NCBI RefSeq assembly: GCF_000756815.1
Contig: NZ_CCVW01000001.1
Span: 1,649,512 to 1,713,511 of the forward strand
From: Legionella massiliensis
GTDB taxonomy: Bacteria > Pseudomonadota > Gammaproteobacteria > Legionellales > Legionellaceae
DNA length: 64,000 nt
Reading direction: 5' to 3'
A program made the translations under genes and the position numbers. Below the pieces are notes generated by a model that ran no database searches, was not told the DNA's origin, and worked only from the letters and a program-made list of their open reading frames with translations. Below are positions 54,817 through 62,295 of the stretch, one piece after another; the first letter of the stretch is position 1, and every line of letters starts with the position of its first letter.

Positions 54817-55824
54817 ATGTACAAAGTAGATAAAATCATCATTATGGATGATGATATGGATTATGCTAATTTCATTGCCGATGTTTTTAAGACATTAGAC
54901 TTGGATTGTACTGTTATCACCAACCCAGATGAGTTTATGAAACGCTTTGATTTAAACGTTTTCCTGGTATTTTTGGATTTAAATATTCCAGGCATTAATG
55001 GTATTGATTTATTGCGTTTTATAGAAAGGAAGCATGGCGAATGCGATATTGTTCTGATGAGTGGCGTTGAAGATAGAATCTTAGAAGCTGCTGAAGCTTT
55101 TGCTCAATCGATAAATCTTTCTATCGTTGGACGGTTCCAAAAAACTATACGCTTAGCTGAGTTGGAGGATTTATTAAAAAAGCTTACTCTTAGCAAAGCA
55201 CCTAGAAGTGAACAGCCTACAACCAAAGCCAAAATAGAATTTACTGCTACTCTAGACGAGTTAACCCGTGCAGTAAAAAACAATGAATTTGTAGTCTACT
55301 ACCAACCGAAAATTGAGATTGCAACCAGAGGATTCTATGGTGTAGAGGCACTCGTCCGATGGTTACTCCCAAATCAACGGCTCATATTCCCAGACCAATT
55401 TATTAGTCAAGCCGAGTCCTTTGGATTGATTGACAAGCTAACCTGGCTCATTATGAAAAATGCACTTAGGGATATAGGTGAGCTACAGAATAAGTTGCAA
55501 TTTCCATTCAAATTAGCCCTCAACTTGTCACCTTTTTCCCTAAAGGATTTAGAGTTTCCCAATCAATTTAATCAGCTTGTTGAGCAATCGTCGTTATCTG
55601 CAGATAAGATTATTATTGAGATTACCGAATCTGGTTTAATAAAAGAATTATCAAGTGCCTTAGAGATTTTTACCCGGTTAAGGCTCAATAAGGTTCAATT
55701 ATCCATCGATGATTTTGGAACCGGCTATGCCATGATGCAACAATTAAAAATTATTCCGGCTAGCGAACTTAAGATTGATAAATCCTTGTGTCGACAGTTC
55801 GATTCTGTCTCTGGCCACCATTAA
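54817..55824 (+). CDS. Response regulator with C-terminally truncated EAL domain
   Basis: 335 residues. AAAAGGAGGG before ATG 54817 decides this start. Residues 1-125 are a receiver domain (IIIMDDDMDYANFIAD; VFLDLNIPG with Asp54). An EAL domain starts at about 150: VYYQPKIEIATRGFYGVEAL, ALNLSPFSLKDL, IIIEITESG, LSIDDFGTGYA and ELKIDKSL are present. It then ends after 12 more residues, without the usual final 60 or so that carry the EGVE glutamate and the QGYxF loop. Cyclic-di-GMP hydrolysis is therefore doubtful. The broken end lies close to the start of the mobile island, so truncation by island insertion is possible. It pairs with the upstream hybrid kinase. Confidence 0.85.
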   Translation: MYKVDKIIIMDDDMDYANFIADVFKTLDLDCTVITNPDEFMKRFDLNVFLVFLDLNIPGINGIDLLRFIERKHGECDIVLMSGVEDRILEAAEAFAQSINLSIVGRFQKTIRLAELEDLLKKLTLSKAPRSEQPTTKAKIEFTATLDELTRAVKNNEFVVYYQPKIEIATRGFYGVEALVRWLLPNQRLIFPDQFISQAESFGLIDKLTWLIMKNALRDIGELQNKLQFPFKLALNLSPFSLKDLEFPNQFNQLVEQSSLSADKIIIEITESGLIKELSSALEIFTRLRLNKVQLSIDDFGTGYAMMQQLKIIPASELKIDKSLCRQFDSVSGHH

Positions 55825-55888
55825 AATCAATGAGTTACAGTCAGATATTAAAAATACCAATTTTTCATGTAGACGTAATGTAGACAGA

Positions 55889-56413
55889 TCAAGGTTCTTT
55901 GTTACTTGCATTTATTCCCTCCATTAAATCCTCAACAATATCACGCCTCAATTTATATTTAGCTTCTTTGCTCAAAGATGAAACATAGGCATAAATATTT
56001 ATATTCTTGAACTCATTATTTTTGCATAACTCAATGAAACTGCTCCAAGGCGTCACATAAGAGTATGAGTCCCCATGTTGTAATAGGATAGGCAGTTTAT
56101 ATTCAACTAAATTATTATTCTGCATGCTGAATTCTACAATGCTACATTTTTTAGAAAAAAATGAGCCTCTAATAAATTTAATCCCAGCTAACTCTAGAGA
56201 GATAGGCCTATATCCTGTATTTGTAAATTTGAAGATTAAATAACCACCCTCAATATTCTGAACTGAACCATAACCCTCTCCATGGATACACTGAAACCGT
56301 AAATTCAAAATTTCATCACGATACCAAAAGTAAAGAGCTAAAATCGTAGCTCCGCAAGTTCCAATAGCTCCAAATCCGGAAATAACCAAATCAAATTTTT
56401 CATAAGTAGTCAT
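55889..56413 (-). CDS. Hypothetical membrane-anchored protein, 174 aa
   Basis: One membrane helix near the N-terminus (LVISGFGAIGTCGATILALY, about 9-28), then a soluble beta-rich region (GGYLIFKFTNTGYRPISLEL) and a charged helical tail. Family unknown. AAGGA precedes ATG 56413. It points back toward the truncated receiver-EAL gene and may be the first cargo gene of the island. Confidence 0.6.
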   Translation of the reverse strand: MTTYEKFDLVISGFGAIGTCGATILALYFWYRDEILNLRFQCIHGEGYGSVQNIEGGYLIFKFTNTGYRPISLELAGIKFIRGSFFSKKCSIVEFSMQNNNLVEYKLPILLQHGDSYSYVTPWSSFIELCKNNEFKNINIYAYVSSLSKEAKYKLRRDIVEDLMEGINASNKEP

Positions 56414-56749
56414 AAATTATCCTTATTTATTTCTATTATTTTAGTGCACTCTATTGAGTATGATTAAAATAAAAACAAATTTTCCGAGTACATATTGCAT
56501 CTTTAGTTAATAGCCATAAAAGTCATCAAGCTAGAATGCCATGCATTCTCAAGAGAGGTTAAAGATTATGGGCAATCAAGACTTATTACTATTCTAAATA
56601 TTCAGAAAAGCTGAATAGATAAGGCAAGTGTTTTGATAGACATGTTTGAAGCTAAATTACCCCTGTATTGGCTTAAATGATTATTTATTTGACAATGTAG
56701 TTAATTTTTGGTAAACTGCAGTGTTTGCTAGCCTAAAAAGGAGATACAT
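56414..56749. other. Intergenic region at the start of the island
   Basis: 336 bp, AT-rich. Apart from the promoter at 56689-56717 I see no gene, repeat or structured RNA. Confidence 0.4.
56689..56717 (+). promoter_or_regulatory. Sigma-70-type promoter
   Basis: Consensus -35 TTGACA (56689-56694), exactly 17 bp, then TAAACT (56712-56717). Transcription would start near 56724, about 25 bp before the gene at 56750. Confidence 0.6.
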
Positions 56750-57061
56750 ATGGGGAGAGTGAAAGAAGTCCAGCACAATAGAGAAATTGAAGAGCAATTA
56801 ATTGCACAATTAAAATTAATTGTTTTTGATGATGAAAGAGCAGAGGGGATAAAAAGACAGCTCATAAGTAAGGGTTTTCAATCTTTAAGCCATAAACAAA
56901 AATACATATACAAAACAAAGATAATACCTTCTATTAATGATAGGTTTAAACAATGTATACAATGTTTACATGATATTGATACTGAAATAGAAGCTATATC
57001 TGAATTTGAATGGTTAGGCTATGTTTGTGAGTGTTGTTATAGTCGTTTATTTGAGAGGTAA
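56750..57061 (+). CDS. Small putative zinc-binding protein, 103 aa
   Basis: A strong AAGGAG seven bases before ATG 56750 supports this as a real gene. Residues 1-65 are charged and helical (EIEEQLIAQLKLIVFDDERA). The C-terminus has paired cysteines, QCIQCLHD (about 72-79) and YVCECCYS (about 91-98), likely to bind one zinc. Family not recognised. It is the gene nearest upstream of the ribozyme region; no function can be given. Confidence 0.6.
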   Translation: MGRVKEVQHNREIEEQLIAQLKLIVFDDERAEGIKRQLISKGFQSLSHKQKYIYKTKIIPSINDRFKQCIQCLHDIDTEIEAISEFEWLGYVCECCYSRLFER

Positions 57062-57144
57062 TCAAAATTACATTTAACAATAAAGCAGAAATTCGGACCT
57101 TGCCCGACAAAGTTTAGTGTCAAGTAGATGAATTTTAAACTCTA

Positions 57145-57189
57145 ATTTGTCTGCGTCACTGCAGCTTATCTGCAGTGACGCAGACAAAT
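57145..57189. other. Perfect 20-bp inverted repeat
   Basis: ATTTGTCTGCGTCACTGCAG (57145-57164), loop CTTAT, then the exact reverse complement (57170-57189). There is no T tract after it, so it is not a simple Rho-independent terminator. It could terminate the upstream gene, or serve as a recombination or nicking site of the island. Confidence 0.7.
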
Positions 57190-57317
57190 CCAACTCTACA
57201 GCCCTTTCATACTAAGCCTAAAATGACTATTTATCCTGACGCACTAGATAAGATAGGACAAAATATTTCCCTTTTCGCACTTGCCCCCAGATCTCCACTT
57301 TGTTATTTTTCACTAAA

Positions 57318-57369
57318 GCATAACTGATGAATCGGTGAAAATCCGATGAAACGCTTCGGTGTCTTATGC
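57318..57369 (+). ncRNA. Type I hammerhead self-cleaving ribozyme
   Basis: Every part of the hammerhead can be read in order. Stem I: GCATAA (57318-57323) pairs with TTATGC (57364-57369). Core: CTGATGA (57324-57330). Stem II: ATCGG (57331-57335) with CCGAT (57343-57347), loop TGAAAAT. Core: GAA (57348-57350). Stem III: ACGC (57351-57354), UUCG tetraloop, GTGT (57359-57362), including the A15.1-U16.1 pair and one G-U. Cleavage nucleotide: C at 57363, so cleavage falls between 57363 and 57364. The open end is stem I, hence type I. One unusual point is an A-U pair at 10.1-11.1 where G-C is typical. Bacterial hammerheads are known to cluster near integrases and in integrative elements, and this one lies 350 nt upstream of an integrase-like gene on the same strand. 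Confidence 0.9.
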
Positions 57370-57427
57370 AAGCCACCCTAATTCCCAAACCTTGTGGCGG
57401 GACATTTAGTCGGGAACCCTCAGGAAT

Positions 57428-57462
57428 CCTTACCGTTCGGTAAGGCGAGTTTTTCGGAACTC
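57428..57462 (+). other. Pair of short RNA hairpins downstream of the ribozyme
   Basis: CCTTACC (57428-57434), loop GTTC, GGTAAGG (57439-57445), followed at once by GAGTT/AACTC (57447-57462). With a TTCCC/GGGAA pairing further upstream (about 57382-57416) they suggest that the RNA 3' to the cleavage site is folded too. Confidence 0.5.
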
Positions 57463-57595
57463 TAAGTCATTTTTTATTGACCATGGATTTGGAGATAAGG
57501 CCCAGCTTTATCCTGTTCATTTATTTTTATTTAGGAGAAAAAACCACTAGAGAAATCGTGTCAGTATGGCGAGATCGTTTGCCTTATAACGATTG

Positions 57596-57686
57596 ATTTG
57601 CCCCCTTCTTCGAGCTTTACGGCTTTTGCCGGGTTTCAACAGAGAATGAGCCGCTCGACCAACACTAAACGCCACGCAGGGCAAAT
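57596..57686 (+). ncRNA. Putative nested structured RNA upstream of the integrase gene
   Basis: Three nested stems: ATTTGCCC (57596-57603) with GGGCAAAT (57679-57686); TCGAGC (57610-57615) with GCTCGA (57653-57658); CGGC TTTT GCCG (57620-57631). The element ends 32 nt before the integrase-like start codon. It could be a structured RNA of the island, a leader that controls the integrase, or an attachment site for it. No known class recognised. Confidence 0.45.
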
Positions 57687-57718
57687 GTTTTATTCAATCA
57701 ACTTTTGCGGATGGGAAT

Positions 57719-58528
57719 ATGCGTACACAATCATTAAGAGAATTTGCTAATCGAGAAATCAAAATGGATAGGCAGGGTAAATACCTCTATCGAAAACACC
57801 GCGCTTATGTCATCCGTAAAATGATTGATGATTTATTTGTTATCCGCCAAGTTCCTCCCACATGGCAAGCTTTGACTTCAGAGCAGGTTTTTAAGTTAGT
57901 AAGGCATTGGATAAATCAGAAGATCAATGTGATCACTATCATGCGTTACATGACTATTATCCGTCGATTTCTAGAGATGAGTCATTGTTCTATCAGCAAT
58001 ATCGATAACCAATCACTTGGTCTTTCAAGACCTAAGGCAAGAAAGAAGAGAAAGAAGGCTATACAACCCGAGCTTTGGCGATCATTTAACGACCCTTTCG
58101 CCAAAGTAATTATGGCGCTGCAGACTGAGTTTGGACTTACCTTCAAAGAAGCGATTATGATTAAGACTTATATTCATGTTGAAGAGGATTCAATTAGGAT
58201 ATCCAGGGATATCGCCTTTAATTCCAAAGACCGCTACATCCCTGTTCGCACCGAAAATCAAAAGGAAATATTGAATCTCTTCAACTGGCTCACAAACCGA
58301 AGAGGTAATCTATTACAACTAAAATCCTATGATGAAATCCGCATTTTCTGGCGAAGTGCCTTAGCAAGGCTACGTTTATCAAGCACTAAAAGCTGGCGTC
58401 ATTTATACGCACAGCAAATGCACTCTTTGCTTCTACCTCAATATGGAAATTATAAAACCTGTCTGATGATACATGATGAAATGGGAATAAAATCCCGAAA
58501 TACACTTTGGTTATATCTTAAGAATTAA
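57719..58528 (+). CDS. Tyrosine-recombinase-like integrase of an integrative element
   Basis: 269 residues. The N-terminal part (about 1-100) is a core-binding domain (AYVIRKMIDDLFVIRQVPPT, WINQKINVITIMRYMTIIRR). The catalytic part follows ICE-type integrases: TEFGLTFKEAIMIKT stands where the first catalytic Arg block lies, RYIPVRTENQ, and SWRHLYAQQM for the HxLRH block. The first Arg appears to be Thr here and the HxLRH His appears to be Ser. A C-terminal Tyr is in LWLYLKN. It may be a divergent or inactive recombinase. It lies downstream of the hammerhead ribozyme on the same strand, and a second, intact tyrosine integrase is encoded at the window end, so this one may serve a different step. 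Confidence 0.65.
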   Translation: MRTQSLREFANREIKMDRQGKYLYRKHRAYVIRKMIDDLFVIRQVPPTWQALTSEQVFKLVRHWINQKINVITIMRYMTIIRRFLEMSHCSISNIDNQSLGLSRPKARKKRKKAIQPELWRSFNDPFAKVIMALQTEFGLTFKEAIMIKTYIHVEEDSIRISRDIAFNSKDRYIPVRTENQKEILNLFNWLTNRRGNLLQLKSYDEIRIFWRSALARLRLSSTKSWRHLYAQQMHSLLLPQYGNYKTCLMIHDEMGIKSRNTLWLYLKN

Positions 58529-58534
58529 AAATAG

Positions 58535-58624
58535 GCTGGGACAATTGGGACGGCTGGGACAGCATGTAAACACTGGCTTTAAACTGTCCCATTATGTCCC
58601 AAAACTTAAAAATAATGGGACAAA
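58535..58624. repeat. TGGGACA repeat cluster 1
   Basis: Six copies of TGGGAC or its complement within 90 bp: three direct (58537-58562), two inverted (58584-58602) and one direct (58616-58622). They lie between the convergent integrase-like and DUF927 genes. The same motif clusters at 61000-61087. Confidence 0.65.
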
Positions 58625-58644
58625 TTTCTGGTTCATTGCAAAAC

Positions 58645-60396
58645 TTATTCCCAGCCCCAAAACTTAATAGTAAAAACATATACTCTAGGCGTTCCTACCC
58701 CCTTGATTCTGGGCTTTTGCGTAGGCGTACCATCTGCTGCAGGTACTAACCAACCCTCATTTATTAATACCCGTACTACTGATCGTGGCTCAAATCCCTG
58801 ACAAAGTTCATTTTTAAATACTCCCGGTAAAACCATAAACTCTCGATAACCTACTTCATCAGTGCGATAAAATCCCGCACGATTTTGAATCCGAGCATTA
58901 TTTGGATCATTCACGCTATCAAAACGACTGGTACCATAAGATTCAAAAAAAGCCTTAACCTGAGCCAAGATTGCCCTGTCCTCTCGATTACCATCTCTAC
59001 CAAAATGCTCCAGCCATGCTTGATAACATTTATAAGCTGCATTTTGGGAGTCGCCTGCTGCCCAGCCAGTCAAACCATATTGGCTGGCTAACTCACCTGC
59101 AACAGCAACTAAAGCAAAACGGCGTGCTACTCGGATAATCTGTCCCGTTGAACCCAGTAGGACAACCCTATTCACAAACTCCTGTATTGAATCAGCAATC
59201 TTTTCCGCAATACTTTGTTGATTGGCAACGACCTTCTGCAACCAGGCTAGTCCTACCGCACCATAATACTTAGAGGTATATTCTTTTAAAGATAAGGCCA
59301 TAGTTGCTGGGCTAAGCTGGTTATGGATTTTTTCAAAAATTCCCATCTGTGATCCAGCATCTGCTTCAATATCTGCTAGCCGAATCTCCTGACCAACATT
59401 GGTCTTTTGACCCACTTTGGCCATGAGAGACATTAAAGACTCCTCGCCTGCGGAGAGAAAGAACAATGACCAGCGCGATGATGGCCTAACTGTTCCCTGG
59501 CGCGAGGCACGTGTTTTTCCTTGGCCATTCGCTAGCAAATAGGCAGCCTCCCCTGCTTCCTTTGGATCCATCTGACTTAACTCATCGAGGATTAACAAAC
59601 CGTCATTATGCAAGGCAGCCAGGCCTTCAAGACCGTTAGTCGTGCTACGCCATAATCGACAATAAGCTTGAGGATTTCCCCAAACCGAAGCAGCTACTTT
59701 TAAAGCAGTACTTTTACCGCTTGAGGAAGCACCTCTGAAATGAAAGCCACCTGAGTCTTCACCAGCAATCTTCGCTAAGGCTGGGGCAAACGCCGCAGAG
59801 ATAGCGAAAATCAATCGTGAATTGCCAGATGCGAGCTGAGCTATTGTTTCCCGCCAATTCTCAATGGTACCCGATACAGACATCGCTGATTCAACCGCAT
59901 GGCTATTTTGGAAAACCACTTTCTCGGATGAATGACCAATGGTTTGCGAAGCAGCAACAAAAATATCTTCATGCCAGCCCAGCTTATCAACACATCGTGC
60001 TCTATCTTCTATTGGAAAAACCTGCAAATAACTAATCAGTAAATCGCGGGCTAGTCTATTCGGTGAAATGGTTAGACCAAGGCTAGCCAATTCTCTTCTC
60101 ACCTCGGATGCATCACCTTGTAATAAAGATAGAGGCATTGCCCATTGATGAATCACCCGATCATCATCCTGCCACTGCAATAAACGTCCCCACTCTCCGC
60201 TTTTAGCATCGCGAGTTTTAGCCACTACGTGTAAAGGCGAGCAAATCCAGCGGGGAGCGTTAGGGTTTCCATCTTTGTCTTTGCCATAAAAGGACAAACC
60301 TTGCTCAGTTAACTTAAAATAACCGCCTGCATAGTCGCAGAGCACTGGATAATTATTGTTGGTGTTTTTTAATGTAATAACTTGGTTTTGTTGCAT
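58645..60396 (-). CDS. DUF927 family ATPase/helicase of a mobile element
   Basis: 583 residues from ATG 60396, which has GGAGGA six bases upstream; an ATG eight codons earlier is not so placed. Walker A is FRGASSSGKSTALK and Walker B LLILDELSQMDPKEAGEA, with WRSTTNGLEGLAA and a sensor-like LFFLSAGEESL between and after them. DKLGWHEDIFVAA and WICSPLHVVAKTRD in the N-terminal half are typical of DUF927 proteins, which are predicted helicases in plasmids, prophages and integrative elements and are probably needed for element replication. The C-terminus has an ARIQNRAGFYR and a winged-helix-like end. It lies downstream of an AlpA-like regulator, 60 bp apart. Confidence 0.85.
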   Translation of the reverse strand: MQQNQVITLKNTNNNYPVLCDYAGGYFKLTEQGLSFYGKDKDGNPNAPRWICSPLHVVAKTRDAKSGEWGRLLQWQDDDRVIHQWAMPLSLLQGDASEVRRELASLGLTISPNRLARDLLISYLQVFPIEDRARCVDKLGWHEDIFVAASQTIGHSSEKVVFQNSHAVESAMSVSGTIENWRETIAQLASGNSRLIFAISAAFAPALAKIAGEDSGGFHFRGASSSGKSTALKVAASVWGNPQAYCRLWRSTTNGLEGLAALHNDGLLILDELSQMDPKEAGEAAYLLANGQGKTRASRQGTVRPSSRWSLFFLSAGEESLMSLMAKVGQKTNVGQEIRLADIEADAGSQMGIFEKIHNQLSPATMALSLKEYTSKYYGAVGLAWLQKVVANQQSIAEKIADSIQEFVNRVVLLGSTGQIIRVARRFALVAVAGELASQYGLTGWAAGDSQNAAYKCYQAWLEHFGRDGNREDRAILAQVKAFFESYGTSRFDSVNDPNNARIQNRAGFYRTDEVGYREFMVLPGVFKNELCQGFEPRSVVRVLINEGWLVPAADGTPTQKPRIKGVGTPRVYVFTIKFWGWE

Positions 60397-60456
60397 GACT
60401 GTTCCTCCAGCAGAGTTCATGGAAGAGAGAAATCTATCCTTCCGTGAACAGTTTAT

Positions 60457-60729
60457 TCATTCAGTAACAAGTGAAAGTAACTGCCCTTCATCACAGGTAG
60501 AACGATAGATTTTTTGTTGCTGGAGAAATGACATAACGTCAGATTTGCGATACAAAACCTTACGGCCAATTTTAAGGTAAGGAACACCCTTTCCTTCCCA
60601 GCGATTACGTTCCAAAAGCTGGGTCGAACAGTCTAAAACAGCAGCCAAAGTTTGTTGGTTAAATAAAGCAGAATCTGGTGCAGATTCAAATTCGTTTAAT
60701 AGTTGTAAACGGGATTGTTTATTATTCAT
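60457..60729 (-). CDS. AlpA-like helix-turn-helix regulator/excisionase
   Basis: 90 residues from ATG 60729, with GAGGG nearby; an ATG nine codons earlier is possible. The DNA-binding core reads LFNQQTLAAVLDCSTQLLER, then NRWEGKGVPYLKIGRKVLYR and KSDVMSFLQQQ, the winged helix-turn-helix pattern of AlpA/Xis proteins. These activate or direct excision of integrated elements. It precedes the DUF927 gene in the same transcription unit, with phased TGAT repeats upstream that are candidate binding sites. Confidence 0.85.
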   Translation of the reverse strand: MNNKQSRLQLLNEFESAPDSALFNQQTLAAVLDCSTQLLERNRWEGKGVPYLKIGRKVLYRKSDVMSFLQQQKIYRSTCDEGQLLSLVTE

Positions 60730-60941
60730 ATAGCCCTCATCAAATGATTTATTCATTCAGCTTGATACCGACGGTTTGCGTCTTGCTCGATGAATATCAG
60801 TTGACTATCCGGCCGGGTTCCCTTGAGGGGGAAAAGTCGTGATATTTCGTTTGCCGTCACTTTAATTGAACCGTAAAATTTCACAGCTCAGGCGAAGTAT
60901 TGCGTGGAATTTAAAGGGCCGTCAAGGGCTTTGGAGGCTTA

Positions 60942-60976
60942 TGATCCGAATGATACTAAATGATATCGATTGATAC
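60942..60976. repeat. Helically phased TGAT repeats
   Basis: TGATCC, TGATAC, TGATAT and TGATAC begin at 60942, 60951, 60961 and 60971, so one face of the helix carries a repeated site every 9-10 bp. This suits co-operative binding by a small excisionase such as the AlpA-like protein. Confidence 0.5.
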
Positions 60977-60999
60977 TCAAAAAATTTTTCTTGTAGGAT

Positions 61000-61087
61000 T
61001 TGTCCCAGCTGTCCCAATTGAATTTTTTACTTTGGGACAACAAAACTCAATGTTTATATTGATGTCCCAGTGTCCCTTTTGTCCCGG
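61000..61087. repeat. TGGGACA repeat cluster 2
   Basis: Six copies of TGTCCC or TGGGACA within 88 bp, in both orientations. A decayed third version (AGGACAA, TGTCCTGG, ATCCCAG) occurs near 61936-61992. Clusters 1 and 2 bracket the DUF927-AlpA unit, as iterons might. Confidence 0.65.
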
Positions 61088-61101
61088 TGATTTTTTCTTT
61101 G

Positions 61102-61341
61102 TTAACTGATTTTTTTAAATCGAGGAACAACATAGCCATCATATTCAACTTGTTCAAAAAACATTATTTTGGGTCGAATCCAAATTTGATCTTTACCAAA
61201 CTCTTCGCACTCATAAAGTGCTTTATAAATAATCATCTCTTCTAAGGTTTCACTATGCCTTGCTACACCAATCACCTCGTATAATTTTCTATTCTTAAAG
61301 TGCTGATATTTGCCACAATAATTCTCGTTATCTGATTGCAT
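61102..61341 (-). CDS. DUF1653 family protein
   Basis: 79 residues. The family is recognised over its whole length: GKYQHFKNRKLYEVIGVARH, SETLEEMIIYKALYECEEFG, IWIRPKIMFFEQVEYDG and VPRFKKI. These are small soluble proteins of unknown function, often chromosomal but also carried as cargo. It starts 20 bp after the acetyltransferase gene ends, so the two probably share a transcript. Confidence 0.88.
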   Translation of the reverse strand: MQSDNENYCGKYQHFKNRKLYEVIGVARHSETLEEMIIYKALYECEEFGKDQIWIRPKIMFFEQVEYDGYVVPRFKKIS

Positions 61342-61361
61342 TTACATTTTCCCTGATACTC

Positions 61362-61829
61362 TTAACCTAATTCTAATCTCATATAATGAAGCTTATCGCT
61401 AATAATTTCACAGCCAAGAGACTTGTTATAAAACGCTAATGCATCGATATTATCCGCAAGCAAAAAGAACTCTATTCGGCCACAGTTCTCTTCTTTTGCA
61501 ATCTCCTTAAGCTTATCTATCAATAAAGATCCTCCCTTCATACGACGATAAGGCTTTTTAACAAAGAGATCATTCAGGTAAAGATTCGCCAAAGAATTTA
61601 CTGTGAAATTACGATAATCAATCGAATAATTAGCGAAGCCTGCTGGCTGACCATCCATCAACAAAATTAAAAAATGTGCCAGTGGCTTTTCACCAAAAAT
61701 AGCATTTTTAAAATCTTCTTTTGAATATTTGAATCGATGAAGCACTCCTTGCTCATTTAAGTCATCACGCAAGGCATCATAAATAAAATCAAAATATTCG
61801 ACCGTGGCAACACGAACTTCTTTTTTCAT
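61362..61829 (-). CDS. GNAT family N-acetyltransferase
   Basis: 155 residues from ATG 61829, which has CAGGAAAATT before it; an ATG 12 codons upstream is weaker. Acetyl-CoA-binding features: YLNDLFVKKPYRRMKGGSLL (about 83-102), where the Q/RxxGxG/A pattern appears as RRMKGG, then IEFFLLADNIDALAFYNKSL and GCEIISDKLHYMRLEL. The fold resembles diamine or small-molecule acetyltransferases. Substrate unknown. Confidence 0.88.
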   Translation of the reverse strand: MKKEVRVATVEYFDFIYDALRDDLNEQGVLHRFKYSKEDFKNAIFGEKPLAHFLILLMDGQPAGFANYSIDYRNFTVNSLANLYLNDLFVKKPYRRMKGGSLLIDKLKEIAKEENCGRIEFFLLADNIDALAFYNKSLGCEIISDKLHYMRLELG

Positions 61830-61997
61830 AATTTTCCTGTGAAGACTAAAATTTTCCATAATCAAGGCAATAAATTCCTTATTCTACCTTCAATGCAGTC
61901 CCTTTCTCTGTAAGATTCATATTTGAATTTTTTGTTTTAGGACAACAAAATTCAGTTTTTGTATAGTTGTCCTGGTGCTCTGTTTATCCCAGATTTT

Positions 61998-62150
61998 TTA
62001 TAAGTTGTAGGTTCTTAAGAGCGACTTTGCCACTTCAATTTCATTTGAGCGCAATGCATTTACTGCTTCTTTCAAAAGCGCCTTTCTAAATAGCCCATCT
62101 TTTTTTGCTCTTTCGCTCACAGTATTTTGAAATTTTTTTGTTAATATCAT
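61998..62150 (-). CDS. Small antitoxin-like protein, truncated
   Basis: 50 residues from ATG 62150; AAGG eight bases upstream also allows the ATG two codons before. The sequence FQNTVSERAKKDGLFRKALL then KEAVNALRSNEIEVAKSLLR follows the N-terminus of a common family of small helix-turn-helix antitoxins, which usually continue with about 40 more residues. Here it stops after RTYNL, so it is a fragment. No partner toxin is seen beside it. It may be a dying cargo gene. Confidence 0.5.
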   Translation of the reverse strand: MILTKKFQNTVSERAKKDGLFRKALLKEAVNALRSNEIEVAKSLLRTYNL

Positions 62151-62295
62151 TTTCATTACCTTTTTTAGCCTTTTTATATTTGGCCCAACGGAATTTAACC
62201 TCTTGCGCCATAGGAGCAAAATCCCAGGGAAAGTAGTAATCATTTAAGAATCATATAGAAAATTAGCATAACAACTTTTTTGAATACTCTCGAAA

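Larger units (their letters stand above)
57062..57718. other. Non-coding region rich in RNA structure
   Basis: 657 bp between the zinc-protein gene and the integrase-like gene, with no convincing open frame. It holds a 20-bp perfect hairpin, a hammerhead ribozyme, two short hairpins and a nested stem structure, each listed separately. It is more GC-rich than the neighbouring intergenic DNA. Confidence 0.7.
60757..61101. other. Control region of the island
   Basis: 345 bp without a gene. It holds phased TGAT repeats (60942-60976) and TGGGACA repeat cluster 2 (61000-61087). It is the likely promoter and possible replication or excision control region for the AlpA-DUF927 unit. Confidence 0.5.

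Noticed and set aside
57324..57369. Cobalamin riboswitch, suggested by GGTGAAAATCC
   Set aside because: The other conserved B12-box elements are missing, and the full hammerhead fold explains every base around it.
57596..57686. Integron attC site
   Set aside because: Arms are inverted as expected, but the core-site sequences and a gene-cassette arrangement are not seen.
62160..62243. Coding extension upstream of the small antitoxin-like gene
   Set aside because: The added residues do not resemble the antitoxin family and the internal ATG has the better ribosome-binding site. Another frame there (FPWDFAPMAQEVKF) may be a remnant of a different gene, but is too short to call.
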